DNA of 64,000 nucleotides from Brachyspira pilosicoli (GTDB lineage Bacteria; Spirochaetota; Brachyspiria; Brachyspirales; Brachyspiraceae): NCBI RefSeq assembly GCF_036997485.1, contig NZ_JAWLPU010000001.1, positions 806,001 to 870,000 of the forward strand, read 5' to 3'. Shown piece by piece: positions 34,067 to 42,483 of this stretch (position 1 is its first letter; each line of letters starts with the position of its first letter). The notes under the pieces were generated by a model. It saw only the letters and a program-made list of their open reading frames with translations, ran no database searches and was not told where the DNA came from. The position numbers and the translations under genes were made by a program.

Positions 34067-35171
34067 AAACCCCAAGCACTATAAAATTCTCTACGCTGTT
34101 TCTAAACTCTTCAAAAACTTTTTTAGCCTCATTACTTCCAAAATTTCCAACCATATCAATATAAAAATAATACTGCCACTTTCTCTCAACATGCGGGCGG
34201 CTTACTATGGATGTTAAATTAAATATCTTTAACTTATCTAAAACATTAGCAAGCGAACCATTCTCATGCGGAAGTAAAAATCTCATAGTCATTTTATTAC
34301 CAGAGCTTAAAGCATTATCATAGTTGCTCACTATTATAAACCTTGTAGTATTTCCTTTAATGTTTTCAATGTTCTCTTTTAAGATGTTTAAATTATAAAG
34401 TTTATAAGCATTTTTATTGGATATAGAAGCTAAAGAATCATCATTGCTGTTTGATACAAAAAAAGCAGCCTCTGCAGTATTTGTAGAGAAAATCTCTTCA
34501 TAATTATTCTCTTTTATAAAATTAGAACATTGCTTCAATGCCTGATGATGTGATATTACTTTTTTTATATTATTTATATTGGTATTCTTATTTGCCATAA
34601 GTGCATATTCTATTGTTAAATAAACTTCACCCACTATTTTGCAATTATAATCGGCAAGTATATCAAGCACCTCATTAACCATTCCTGTGGAAGAGTTTTC
34701 AAGCGGTAAAACCCCATAATAGCTCTCAGAGCTCCTTATACTCTCAAGCACATCTTCAAAACTATTTTTCTTTATCAATTTAGCATTATCTCCAAAAAAC
34801 TTTTTAGCAGCTTCGTATCCATTTCCGCCTTCTCTTCCTTGATATGCTATAACAGAATCGTATTTTATTTTTTTATTACAGTTATTTTCTTTAGTGTTAC
34901 TATTATCAATCAAATGCTTTTGAATCTGTTTTGATGTGTACATTATATCATTGTAAATGGTAGTGATTAAGTTTGATAATTCTTTGTTTTCAAGAAGATT
35001 TATTTTACTTGCTATAACTTCCTTTTCTCTTTTTGGGTCAAATATTGGAGCGTTATTTTTTTTCTTGATCTCCCCAACCCTTACACTAACTTTCATTCTC
35101 TCATCTATTAATCTTACAATATCTTTGTCTATCTCATCAATTTTTTTTCTTAAATCTTTTAACTCTTCCAT
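34056..35171 (-). CDS. pheA: Bifunctional chorismate mutase / prephenate dehydratase
   Basis: A 371-residue P-protein. Residues 1-85 are an AroQ chorismate mutase (LRKKIDEIDKDIVRLIDERM then VGEIKKKNNAPIFDPKREKEV-type helices). The prephenate dehydratase follows, with AYQGREGGNGYEAA, PLENSSTGMVNEVLDIL and the catalytic NTTRFIIVS. The C-terminal ACT domain has GSLANVLDKLKIFNLTSIVS and then RP, where Phe would bind for feedback control; the usual ESRP is VSRP. It makes phenylpyruvate from chorismate. Operon with aroK. Prephenate is also the known co-substrate of the two U32 tRNA/rRNA hydroxylases in this window. Confidence 0.95.
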   Translation of the reverse strand: MEELKDLRKKIDEIDKDIVRLIDERMKVSVRVGEIKKKNNAPIFDPKREKEVIASKINLLENKELSNLITTIYNDIMYTSKQIQKHLIDNSNTKENNCNKKIKYDSVIAYQGREGGNGYEAAKKFFGDNAKLIKKNSFEDVLESIRSSESYYGVLPLENSSTGMVNEVLDILADYNCKIVGEVYLTIEYALMANKNTNINNIKKVISHHQALKQCSNFIKENNYEEIFSTNTAEAAFFVSNSNDDSLASISNKNAYKLYNLNILKENIENIKGNTTRFIIVSNYDNALSSGNKMTMRFLLPHENGSLANVLDKLKIFNLTSIVSRPHVERKWQYYFYIDMVGNFGSNEAKKVFEEFRNSVENFIVLGVYDE

Positions 35172-35360
35172 TTTATTTTAACCTTAAAAAATAATAACCT
35201 TACTATTAGAAATAATTATACAAAAAGGATAAAAATTGTAAAGTATATACTAAAAATTTTACCTTATAAAATATTTTAATAGACTATATATTATTAAGTA
35301 AAATTATATAATAAATTTATTATTAGTTTAACATGTTGTAAATTAAATTTTGTTGAAATA

Positions 35361-35391
35361 AAAAAGCCTGCCATAAACTAATAAGACAGGC
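35361..35391 (-). terminator. Terminator of the zinc-ribbon/lipoprotein cluster
   Basis: Minus strand GCCTGTC / GGCAGGC stem followed by TTTTTT, 23 bases after the last gene. Confidence 0.85.
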
Positions 35392-35413
35392 AATATTTTT
35401 CTATATGTTTAAA

Positions 35414-35773
35414 TTATTCAATAGCCATTAAATATAAACTATATAAATCCTCAGCAACATTATCGGTAGTATCAGGTATACCATTAATTTCTAAAGCATA
35501 AACAACCCAAGATTCATCATTTAATATTTTAAATTGTATAGAAGCTATTTCTCCGTTTATAGTACCATGCATATTGACATAATTCTTACCATCATCAGCA
35601 ACTATCTGCTCCCATTCAACTTCATCAAATATAGTATCTACCATCTCTCCTACTGTAACATCAGGATAAGCATTAAAAGTACCATGTTTAACCATATATA
35701 TATATTCATCTTCTGATGAGCATGATATTATAAGAAAAAATATTGAAACTGTAAAAATAAATAATTTTTTCAT
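35414..35773 (-). CDS. Small lipoprotein, shared VK.G.FN.YP domain (paralogue 1)
   Basis: A 119-residue lipoprotein (signal FFLIISC, lipid Cys at 18). The mature part is a single domain: MVKHGTFNAYPDVTVGEMVD, then VEWEQIVADDGKNYVNMHG and a strand-rich end with SIQFKI and LEINGIP. The same domain occurs in the lipoprotein at 36697 and at the C-terminus of the zinc-ribbon protein at 37090. I recall similar domains in zinc-ribbon proteins of Firmicutes, without known function. It is the last gene of the cluster, before the terminator. Confidence 0.8.
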   Translation of the reverse strand: MKKLFIFTVSIFFLIISCSSEDEYIYMVKHGTFNAYPDVTVGEMVDTIFDEVEWEQIVADDGKNYVNMHGTINGEIASIQFKILNDESWVVYALEINGIPDTTDNVAEDLYSLYLMAIE

Positions 35774-35814
35774 TTTTATATCTTCCTTTAATTATAATTT
35801 TTATATATTAATTA

Positions 35815-36564
35815 TTATTTTTCTTCATGTTTTTTTAAACATTCAAAATCTTTTTTAACTTCATTATCAATAGTAAATACAATGTCATTTCTATTTAAAA
35901 TATTACACATATTTTTTAAAGCATCAATATATTCATTTACATTACCTTTTTTCACAAACTGTGTTGATAATATTCTTTCTCCTTTATCATTAATTAAAGA
36001 TACATTATCAAATTTTCTGCTAGAAAGTAATAAATCAAAAATATTATATCCTAATATAAATGGTATACTATATTTTTCTATTTTTACTTCTTTAATTTCA
36101 GAAATATTAACCTTTTCTTTTAAAAAATTAAATTTCATATTTTTATTAGAAATAATTTGTTTATTTACTAAATCTATAAAAATCCCCTTAGGATTTAAAA
36201 CAGTAATTATAATTAAAGCTGCTATCGACAATAGAATGAAAAATCCCCAATTTGCTTCCCCAAAAATAAATTCAATTATAAAAGCTAAAATAATAGGAAC
36301 TATAAAAGAACCATATTGAAGCCAATTATAGGTTGAATCTAAACCAGATTTAAATCCTTTTATTTTAATATAAAAATTTTTTACATTTAAATTTAAATAA
36401 TTTTGATTAGTATGATGAAATTGAGAATCATTATATGCATTATTATTTTGCATTCGTTCGTTATTCAGTGTATTAGTATTATTGTTAATAATGATACTAT
36501 TTCCGCAATTAGTACAAAATTTTGCCCCATCGTTAATTTGTGTTCCGCATTTTTGACAAAACAT
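35815..36564 (-). CDS. Zinc-ribbon membrane protein (cluster member)
   Basis: A 249-residue protein. Residues 1-22 form a zinc ribbon (CQKC and CTNC), then an Asn-rich linker to about residue 65. Two membrane helices run at about 89-130, and a C-terminal cytoplasmic part is predicted strand-rich. The zinc-ribbon DNA and ribosome site (AAGGAG) are almost identical to those of the gene at 37090. No enzymatic motif. Role unknown; probably a membrane sensor or scaffold working with its neighbours. Confidence 0.75.
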   Translation of the reverse strand: MFCQKCGTQINDGAKFCTNCGNSIIINNNTNTLNNERMQNNNAYNDSQFHHTNQNYLNLNVKNFYIKIKGFKSGLDSTYNWLQYGSFIVPIILAFIIEFIFGEANWGFFILLSIAALIIITVLNPKGIFIDLVNKQIISNKNMKFNFLKEKVNISEIKEVKIEKYSIPFILGYNIFDLLLSSRKFDNVSLINDKGERILSTQFVKKGNVNEYIDALKNMCNILNRNDIVFTIDNEVKKDFECLKKHEEK

Positions 36565-36581
36565 GATTAGACTCCTTAAAA
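36503..36581 (-). repeat. Near-identical zinc-ribbon gene start, copy 1
   Basis: These 79 bases cover the first about 20 codons and the leader of the 35815 gene and match 38123-38201 with four mismatches, although the rest of the two genes is unrelated. Confidence 0.85.
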
Positions 36582-36585
36582 TTTT

Positions 36586-36668
36586 TATTAATTTTTTATT
36601 TTTCAGTTATTTTGTTAAAGTTATATATATCATAAAATATTTATCTAATAATATTCATAAAGCAAATG
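36586..36668 (-). pseudogene. Decayed 3' fragment of a DUF4234-type zinc-ribbon gene
   Basis: The segment matches 39060-39141, the last about 26 codons and stop of the DUF4234-type gene, with about five substitutions and two small indels (roughly 90% identity). The indels break the frame. No upstream part of that gene remains recognisable, so this is a relic left by duplication and deletion between two intact cluster genes. Confidence 0.8.
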
Positions 36669-36696
36669 CTTAGTATTAAAGTACCAATTATTAAAA

Positions 36697-37071
36697 TTAA
36701 TGATTCGCTATACTCTCATAAATTTGAACAATATCTTTTACAGACTGTTTTACGCTTAAAGACTCACCATCTAATTCAATGTAATACAAACTAAAACTAT
36801 CATCTCCTGTTATCTTAAATTGCATTAGAACATCATACCATTCTTCCATATTTTCATCATAATACTGACCAACACATTCAACATATCTTTTATTATCTTC
36901 TTCAGCTATAAACGATTCCCATTCTATATTATCAAAAACCGTTTCAAGTAAAGTTTCTATATTAATGTTTGGATAAGAATTAAAAGCTCCGCTTTTAACA
37001 AGTTCTACATATTCATCGCTGCCGCATGATATTAGAATCATGGATAAAATAAAAATAAATAATTTTTTCAT
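36697..37071 (-). CDS. Small lipoprotein, shared domain (paralogue 2)
   Basis: A 124-residue lipoprotein (signal MKKLFIFILSMILISC). The mature domain aligns with paralogue 1: LVKSGAFNSYPNINIETLLE, IEWESFIAEEDNKRYVECVG, VLMQFKI and YIELDGES. It has a small insertion around YYDENMEEWYD. Ribosome site AGGAGA lies at the end of the spacer after the next upstream gene (18 bases away). The lipid anchor places the domain outside the inner membrane, while the homologous domain at 37090 follows a membrane helix and is presumably on the same side. Confidence 0.8.
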   Translation of the reverse strand: MKKLFIFILSMILISCGSDEYVELVKSGAFNSYPNINIETLLETVFDNIEWESFIAEEDNKRYVECVGQYYDENMEEWYDVLMQFKITGDDSFSLYYIELDGESLSVKQSVKDIVQIYESIANH

Positions 37072-37089
37072 TTTAATTTATCTCCTATT

Positions 37090-38184
37090 TTACTGATTTT
37101 CTAAATATATAGAATATAATTCTTGGCTTAAATTACCGATTGGCATAGGTGTACCCTCAAATTCAACAGCATTAACTACCCATCCGTCTTCGTTTTTATT
37201 AATTCTAAATTGTATAAGTATATGAGTACCATATATATATCCTTCTACATTAACATAATCTCTTCCATCTTCAGCAACTATCTGTTCCCATTTAGGATTA
37301 TCAATAGAACCATTTATCAATTCTTCAACAGTTATTTGAGGTAATTTATTAAATGTAGATTGTTTAACAAATTTAACATATTTACCATCAATAGAACCTG
37401 AAAATAAAGCTGCAGAAATAAAGAAAAATACTACAACTGCCGCAAAAGAAACAGCAGCTATTATTTTTTCTTTCTTTTTATCAACAGACTCACACATAGA
37501 TTTAAACTTTTCTAATTTTGCATTATGATTAGGTTCATTTTCTACAAGCTTCATTCTCTTGCTGAACTCAATATGAAAAAATTTAGGCATTAAATAAAAT
37601 ACAATACACATAAACGGAAGCCATATAATCCAAATATCACCGGCAGGAGCTATCATAACAAGACTTATTATCAATGCTACAATTATGCCTGATATAATAG
37701 CAGATTTTTTAGCCCCTAACGAATATAAATATGCAAAAGGAATAAGAAATATACAGCTCAATATGGCTTTTATATCATGTATAGGTAAACTTTTATCTCC
37801 AAATCTTAAATCTAATAAGAATTTAAAAATATTAGGTTTGGAATCATAAAATTTAAAAGAATGTGAATACCCCTCTATAAATTTATTTTTTTTCTTGTCT
37901 AGACTTCCTGTGATGCCGAAAAATGCCGCAATAAACTGCTCATATTCTTCCAAATATTGAACATCGCTTTTTGCTTGATATGTACTTCTATCATTTTCTT
38001 TATTATTTTTTGATTCTTCTTCTTCCCTTTTATTATAATTAGCTTCATTATTTTGAATTTTTAGATCAGTATTGTTAGAAACGATTTCATTCTCTGTACT
38101 TTCAGATACTAATACCTTTTCACCGCAATTAGTACAAAATTTTGCACCATCGTTAATTTGTGTTCCGCATTTTTGACAAAACAT
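37090..38184 (-). CDS. Zinc-ribbon membrane protein with C-terminal shared domain
   Basis: A 364-residue protein; the ATG at 38184 follows AAGGAG by 7 bases and starts the ribbon directly, so an upstream TTG is rejected. Order: zinc ribbon (residues 1-25, CQKC/CTNC), charged linker to about 75, several membrane helices (about 135-195), a cytoplasmic stretch, a last helix (about 240-262), then the VK...FN.LP...WEQIVAEDGRDYVN domain found in the two lipoproteins. It thus links a cytoplasmic ribbon to an extracytoplasmic domain. I recall similar architecture in Firmicutes. Function unknown. Confidence 0.8.
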   Translation of the reverse strand: MFCQKCGTQINDGAKFCTNCGEKVLVSESTENEIVSNNTDLKIQNNEANYNKREEEESKNNKENDRSTYQAKSDVQYLEEYEQFIAAFFGITGSLDKKKNKFIEGYSHSFKFYDSKPNIFKFLLDLRFGDKSLPIHDIKAILSCIFLIPFAYLYSLGAKKSAIISGIIVALIISLVMIAPAGDIWIIWLPFMCIVFYLMPKFFHIEFSKRMKLVENEPNHNAKLEKFKSMCESVDKKKEKIIAAVSFAAVVVFFFISAALFSGSIDGKYVKFVKQSTFNKLPQITVEELINGSIDNPKWEQIVAEDGRDYVNVEGYIYGTHILIQFRINKNEDGWVVNAVEFEGTPMPIGNLSQELYSIYLENQ

Positions 38185-38201
38185 AATCAAACTCCTTAAA
38201 A
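38123..38201 (-). repeat. Near-identical zinc-ribbon gene start, copy 2
   Basis: Partner of 36503-36581: same leader, ribosome site and first codons with four mismatches in 79 bases. Confidence 0.85.
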
Positions 38202-38229
38202 AATGTTTTTATATAAATTATTTATATCA

Positions 38230-39039
38230 TCATTCTTTATAATCCTCTTCTATTTCAAATATTTCATCTGCAATAAAAGATATTAGTTTGTTATAATAAG
38301 ATATTGCTTTACTCTCTTCATTATATTTTAGGCAATATACATTTTTTGAAGTCATTATTAGAATACTATTTTCTTCTTTTTTTATTTCTTGAATGCTATT
38401 ACAATTAATATATGTATTTTTTAAAAATAAGTATTTATCTTTATTAGAATGTATGTTCAAATTATTATTTTCTTTTACTTCTTCAGTTTCATTTATTTGA
38501 ATTTTATTTTGATTTTTAAATTTTTCTAATTCTTTGTTAATTTTATATTCAAATAATTTTCCGCTTTCTTTTCCTACATTTTTAATATATTCTGAATTGT
38601 TCAGATGTTCTATTGTAATCTCTACCCCCATTACACCTATAGAAGAAGAAATTTTATTTATATTTTCTAATAATATTGATTTTATTTCTTTAATATGAGT
38701 CAAAATTCCCCATTTTGCTATTATTATTCTTTTTGAAGTTAAAACTATAAGAAGAAAATCGTCTCCAAAAATTGCTGCCCCAGAAATAAAATATATTATG
38801 TTTTCATCATCATTAATTATACATGCAAGTTCATTTATATCTTTATCTGATAATGCTGTATCAGGCTGATCTTTTATAGAATCAATTTGATATTTGAGTT
38901 CTTTGAAATTATTATTCACGGCAATTTGAGCATTATTTTCATTATTAGTTACTGGTTGATTGTTATCAATTAAATTTCCGCAATTAGCACAAAATTTTAC
39001 ATTATCATCATTTTTTGAACCGCAATTTGGACAAAACAT
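38230..39039 (-). CDS. Zinc-ribbon protein with bacterial PH-like domain
   Basis: A 269-residue soluble protein. A zinc ribbon (CPNC and CANC) occupies residues 1-23. After a linker, residues about 75-165 look like a bacterial PH domain (IIYFISGAAIFGDDFLLIVL, TSKRIIIAKWGILTHIKEI, then VEITIEHLNNSEYIKNVG). A second strand-rich segment, LKNTYINCNSIQEIKKEENS, may be another such domain. No membrane helix or catalytic motif. Ribosome site AAGGGG. Bacterial PH-like domains often mediate membrane or protein association under stress. Confidence 0.75.
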   Translation of the reverse strand: MFCPNCGSKNDDNVKFCANCGNLIDNNQPVTNNENNAQIAVNNNFKELKYQIDSIKDQPDTALSDKDINELACIINDDENIIYFISGAAIFGDDFLLIVLTSKRIIIAKWGILTHIKEIKSILLENINKISSSIGVMGVEITIEHLNNSEYIKNVGKESGKLFEYKINKELEKFKNQNKIQINETEEVKENNNLNIHSNKDKYLFLKNTYINCNSIQEIKKEENSILIMTSKNVYCLKYNEESKAISYYNKLISFIADEIFEIEEDYKE

Positions 39040-39061
39040 GATTAAACCCCTTAAGTGTTTA

Positions 39062-39775
39062 TTAATTTTTTATTTTTTCAGTTATTTTATTAAAGTTATA
39101 TATCATAAAATATTGACCTAATAATATTCCTAAACCAAATGTAAATATGGAAGCAATTATAGACCATACTAATACAAATACCCCATCTTGTTTTATATTC
39201 ACCCCAAATTTTTCGCCGGCATTTTTTATTCTGTTTGAATGTTTATACATCCAATAGAAATAATATATTCCAAATGTTATAATAGAAAATATAAGCACCA
39301 ATATTACATTAGGGCTATCTTCATCATCATCACATACCAAATTTAAATCTTTTATATATTTGTGCCAGAAAAATATTGAATATATACCGCTTGTTATAAA
39401 ACTAAAAATTAAATATAGAATGAAACTTCTGCTTTCTTTTATATCTTCAAATTTGCTATTATCATATATTTCTATTGGTTTGTTTACTACATTATAATTT
39501 GCATTATTATATTGATTGCTACTATTAAATTGTGTAGCATTATTGGTGTTATATTGATTGGTACTTCTAAATGATTGATTATTATCTTTTTGTCTATTTG
39601 TATTTCTATTAGCTAATAAACCTCCTTGAAAATTATTTTTCTTCTCCTCAAATTCAGCATTATCTTTTTCCTCAATTATAACAGCTTCTAATGTACCGGC
39701 ATCTATTTTATTACCGCAATTAATACAAAATTTAGCATTGTCATCAACTTGTTTTCCGCAATTAGTACAAAACAT
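39062..39775 (-). CDS. Zinc-ribbon DUF4234-type membrane protein
   Basis: A 237-residue protein; ATG at 39775 has AGGAG 7 bases upstream. Order: zinc ribbon (CTNC and CINC, residues 1-22), a long Asn/Gln-rich linker to about 115, and a DUF4234-like membrane domain with three helices (SRSFILYLIFSFITSGIYSI, then FSIITFGIYYFYWMYKHSNR, and a last helix ending GLGILLGQYFMIYNFN). Its last 26 codons survive as a decayed copy at 36586-36668. Confidence 0.8.
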   Translation of the reverse strand: MFCTNCGKQVDDNAKFCINCGNKIDAGTLEAVIIEEKDNAEFEEKKNNFQGGLLANRNTNRQKDNNQSFRSTNQYNTNNATQFNSSNQYNNANYNVVNKPIEIYDNSKFEDIKESRSFILYLIFSFITSGIYSIFFWHKYIKDLNLVCDDDEDSPNVILVLIFSIITFGIYYFYWMYKHSNRIKNAGEKFGVNIKQDGVFVLVWSIIASIFTFGLGILLGQYFMIYNFNKITEKIKN

Positions 39776-39809
39776 ATTCAAACTCCTAATTTTATATTTT
39801 TAATTAAAT

Positions 39810-40343
39810 TTAGTTATTTTCAAAATATTCAAAAGATTCTTCAAGTAATGTAACCATATTTTGATATGCATTATAATCTAATCCAAAATAATTCCTTGAA
39901 AAATTATAAGATTCATTAATCTCATCATCTGATAATTCAAATCCTTTTTTTATAAGGTAAGTCATAAATAATTTTCCTTCATCTAATTCTCCACAATCAT
40001 TAGGCATGCATCCCAAAATACATGCACATACAAAAAATATTTTTAGCTTATTTCTGTCTATTCTTCCATTTAAAATATCTTCTATAACATCATCAGGATC
40101 ATAACCATTATCACAAATATCTTGATATATCTTCTTTAGTTTTTTATTCATTTGAATAGGTATCATAGGTTCATTGAAAAATATTGTATTATAGAGTTCT
40201 GTTGCTAATTCAATGTCTATTTTTGAAGCAGTATCATTATTAGCATAAGTTAAAAGGCATGCTACTTTAAAAAAACTATCCTTATCATTACTATTAATAG
40301 CTGAATTAATAGCATCATTAATAAAATCCATAAAGCCAGACAT
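39810..40343 (-). CDS. Hypothetical helical protein, first gene of the zinc-ribbon cluster
   Basis: A 177-residue, acidic, all-helical protein without zinc ribbon, signal or membrane segment. The arrangement of helices (KVACLLTYANNDTASKIDIE, KLKIFFVCACILGCMPNDCG) is loosely TerB-like, but the metal-binding acidic pattern is not convincing. Ribosome site AAGGAGA. As the first gene of the unit it lies about 200 bases downstream of the 7-bp tandem repeat. Role unknown. Confidence 0.65.
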   Translation of the reverse strand: MSGFMDFINDAINSAINSNDKDSFFKVACLLTYANNDTASKIDIELATELYNTIFFNEPMIPIQMNKKLKKIYQDICDNGYDPDDVIEDILNGRIDRNKLKIFFVCACILGCMPNDCGELDEGKLFMTYLIKKGFELSDDEINESYNFSRNYFGLDYNAYQNMVTLLEESFEYFENN

Positions 40344-40545
40344 ATATATTTCTCCTTAATTTGTTTAATTGAATTTCTATAATGATTATATTTTTCAAAA
40401 AATATAATAGTATTAATGTTTTTATGTATATTTTAATTTTATTAGGAAAATAATTATTTGATTTTTTATGCAATACGAAAATAATGTTATGTAAAATTAA
40501 ATGGTAATATTTTTTAATTGGGTGAAATGTATTTAAAATTATATT

Positions 40546-40606
40546 ACTGTAGACTGTAGACTGTAGACTGTAGACTGTAGACTGTAGACTGTAGACTGTA
40601 GACTGT
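40546..40606. repeat. Heptanucleotide tandem repeat (ACTGTAG), 8.7 copies
   Basis: Eight perfect copies of ACTGTAG and a ninth truncated to ACTGT. It sits in the 388-base gene-free stretch 40344-40731, between the end of the second OppA-like gene and the start of the zinc-ribbon cluster. No other feature was recognised there. Confidence 0.97.
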
Positions 40607-40731
40607 CTATAAACTTAATTAAGTAAATAGATTTCATACAAATTATTTTAACATAAATAATAATTATGTCAATTACATATAAAGTTTTATATAGTAATCT
40701 TTTAAAAATAATTAGTATTTATTCAAATAAA

Positions 40732-42336
40732 TTATTTTTCCAAATATGCATAGTGAAATCTATATCTTCCAAGCGGATTAAATATTGCCCCCTTTAACTT
40801 TGGGTTAATCATAAATGGGTCCATTCTGTATATTATTGGTATTACAGGAATATAATCAAATATTAAATCTTCTGCTTTATGTAATGCTTTTGTTCTTTCA
40901 TCAGTGTTCGTTGTGCTTGAAGCGAATTTTAATAAGTCATTAAACTCTTTGCTGCTAAATCCGCTATGATTAACAGCACTTACTTCCGAAAAGAAACTAA
41001 TCATAGCCAAAGGGTCGCTATAGTCTGCAGTCCAACCGCTCCTTGCTAAATCATAATTTTTATCAACCATTGCCTGAAATGTTTCATTATATTCTTCAGA
41101 TTTAATTGTAACATCTATTCCTAAATTCTCTTTATACATTTCCTGCATAGCTTCACATATTAAACTAAAATATCCGGGTGTAGTTCTGATTTCAAGTACA
41201 GGGAAGTTTTCGCCATTTGTGTAACCTGATAATTCCATGAGTCTTTTAGCTTCTTTTATGTTTTCGCTGTAGCTTCCAAGGTCAAGATAATTGCTTCCAT
41301 TTGCTCTAAAGTCATTAGCGTTATTATCTTTCATTCCATAAGGCACAAATGCATAAGCTGGAGTTTGATTCATTTTTGTGATGTTTGATATTATATAGTT
41401 TCTGTCAAATGCCAATGCTAATGCTTTTCTTATATTTTTATTTGTAAGCACTCCTTTTTGTGAATTAATCTCTAAGAAATATATTCCATAGGCAGGTTCT
41501 TGTAATATGTAATTTTCTTTTATAAGAGAAGATATCTCTCCAAGAGGAGCTTCAATTACAGAAAATTGTATATCTCCTCTTTTTATAGCGGCAAGAGAAG
41601 TGTTTGAATCACTCATTATAATAACATTAATTTTTTTAGCAATAATGCTGTCTTTATCATAATAATTAGTATTTACTTCCATAACAATTTTTTCATCAGT
41701 TTTTCTATCTGTCATTACATAAGCACCGTTTACAATATATGTTTCTGGGTTTCTCGACCAATCATCGCCGTATTTTTCCACAATGTCTTTTCTCACAGGA
41801 AAGTACGCACTGCTGACAGATAAATATTCTAAGAAATATGGAGTAGGATTTTCTAATACAATTTCTAAAGTATTGTCATCAATTGTTCGCACTCCTAAAG
41901 CATCAACATTAGTTTTACCGCTTATCACTAAACTTCCATTCTTCACAACATTAAGCATATGTGAGTATGATGCTGCTGTTTTAGGGTCTGCTGCCCTCTT
42001 TAGAGCATATTCAAAATCTTGAGCTTTTACTTTTTCGCCGTCAGACCATTTAGCATCATCTCTTAAATAAAAAGTATATGTAAGACCATCTTGAGATATA
42101 TCCCAGCTTTTGGCCATACCAGCTGTAACATTGTCATCTTTATCTTTTTTTGTAAGTCCTTCAAAGAAATGTATCATATATATTGAGCCGAAACTAAGTG
42201 AGTTTAACGTAGGGTCTAAAGTTTTAGGTTCTCCGCCAAGAGATATAGATATTTCATTGTTTGATGATGTTTTGTTGTTATTATTGCATGAGATTATTGA
42301 TAATACTAAAAGAATGATATATATAACTTTTTTCAT
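40732..42336 (-). CDS. Oligopeptide ABC transporter substrate-binding lipoprotein (OppA-like), copy 2
   Basis: A 534-residue SBP_bac_5 lipoprotein (signal ILLVLSIISC). It aligns end to end with the 30719 protein: SLGGEPKTLDPTLNSLSFGS, HFFEGLTKKDKDDNVTAGMA, WDISQDGLTYTFYLRDDAKW, LARSGWTADYSDPLAMISFF, and a C-terminal YRFHYAYLEK similar to the FFYAYVEK of copy 1. The ligand-contact loops differ, so peptide preference may differ. No permease genes nearby. Ribosome site AGAGAGAA. Confidence 0.92.
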   Translation of the reverse strand: MKKVIYIILLVLSIISCNNNNKTSSNNEISISLGGEPKTLDPTLNSLSFGSIYMIHFFEGLTKKDKDDNVTAGMAKSWDISQDGLTYTFYLRDDAKWSDGEKVKAQDFEYALKRAADPKTAASYSHMLNVVKNGSLVISGKTNVDALGVRTIDDNTLEIVLENPTPYFLEYLSVSSAYFPVRKDIVEKYGDDWSRNPETYIVNGAYVMTDRKTDEKIVMEVNTNYYDKDSIIAKKINVIIMSDSNTSLAAIKRGDIQFSVIEAPLGEISSLIKENYILQEPAYGIYFLEINSQKGVLTNKNIRKALALAFDRNYIISNITKMNQTPAYAFVPYGMKDNNANDFRANGSNYLDLGSYSENIKEAKRLMELSGYTNGENFPVLEIRTTPGYFSLICEAMQEMYKENLGIDVTIKSEEYNETFQAMVDKNYDLARSGWTADYSDPLAMISFFSEVSAVNHSGFSSKEFNDLLKFASSTTNTDERTKALHKAEDLIFDYIPVIPIIYRMDPFMINPKLKGAIFNPLGRYRFHYAYLEK

Positions 42337-42483
42337 TTTCTTCTCTCTTTAAAATTATTAGAATGCGTAATTCTATTAATTAATGATTATAAAGTCAATA
42401 GTGATTTTTTAATAGTATGTAAAATTTATAGAGTTTTTATAGAAATAGTGTATTATTATTGTATAAAGTTTTAGGAGTAAATA

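Noticed and set aside
40546-40606. Possible CRISPR-like array
   Set aside because: The 7-bp units are contiguous with no spacers, so it is a simple tandem repeat.
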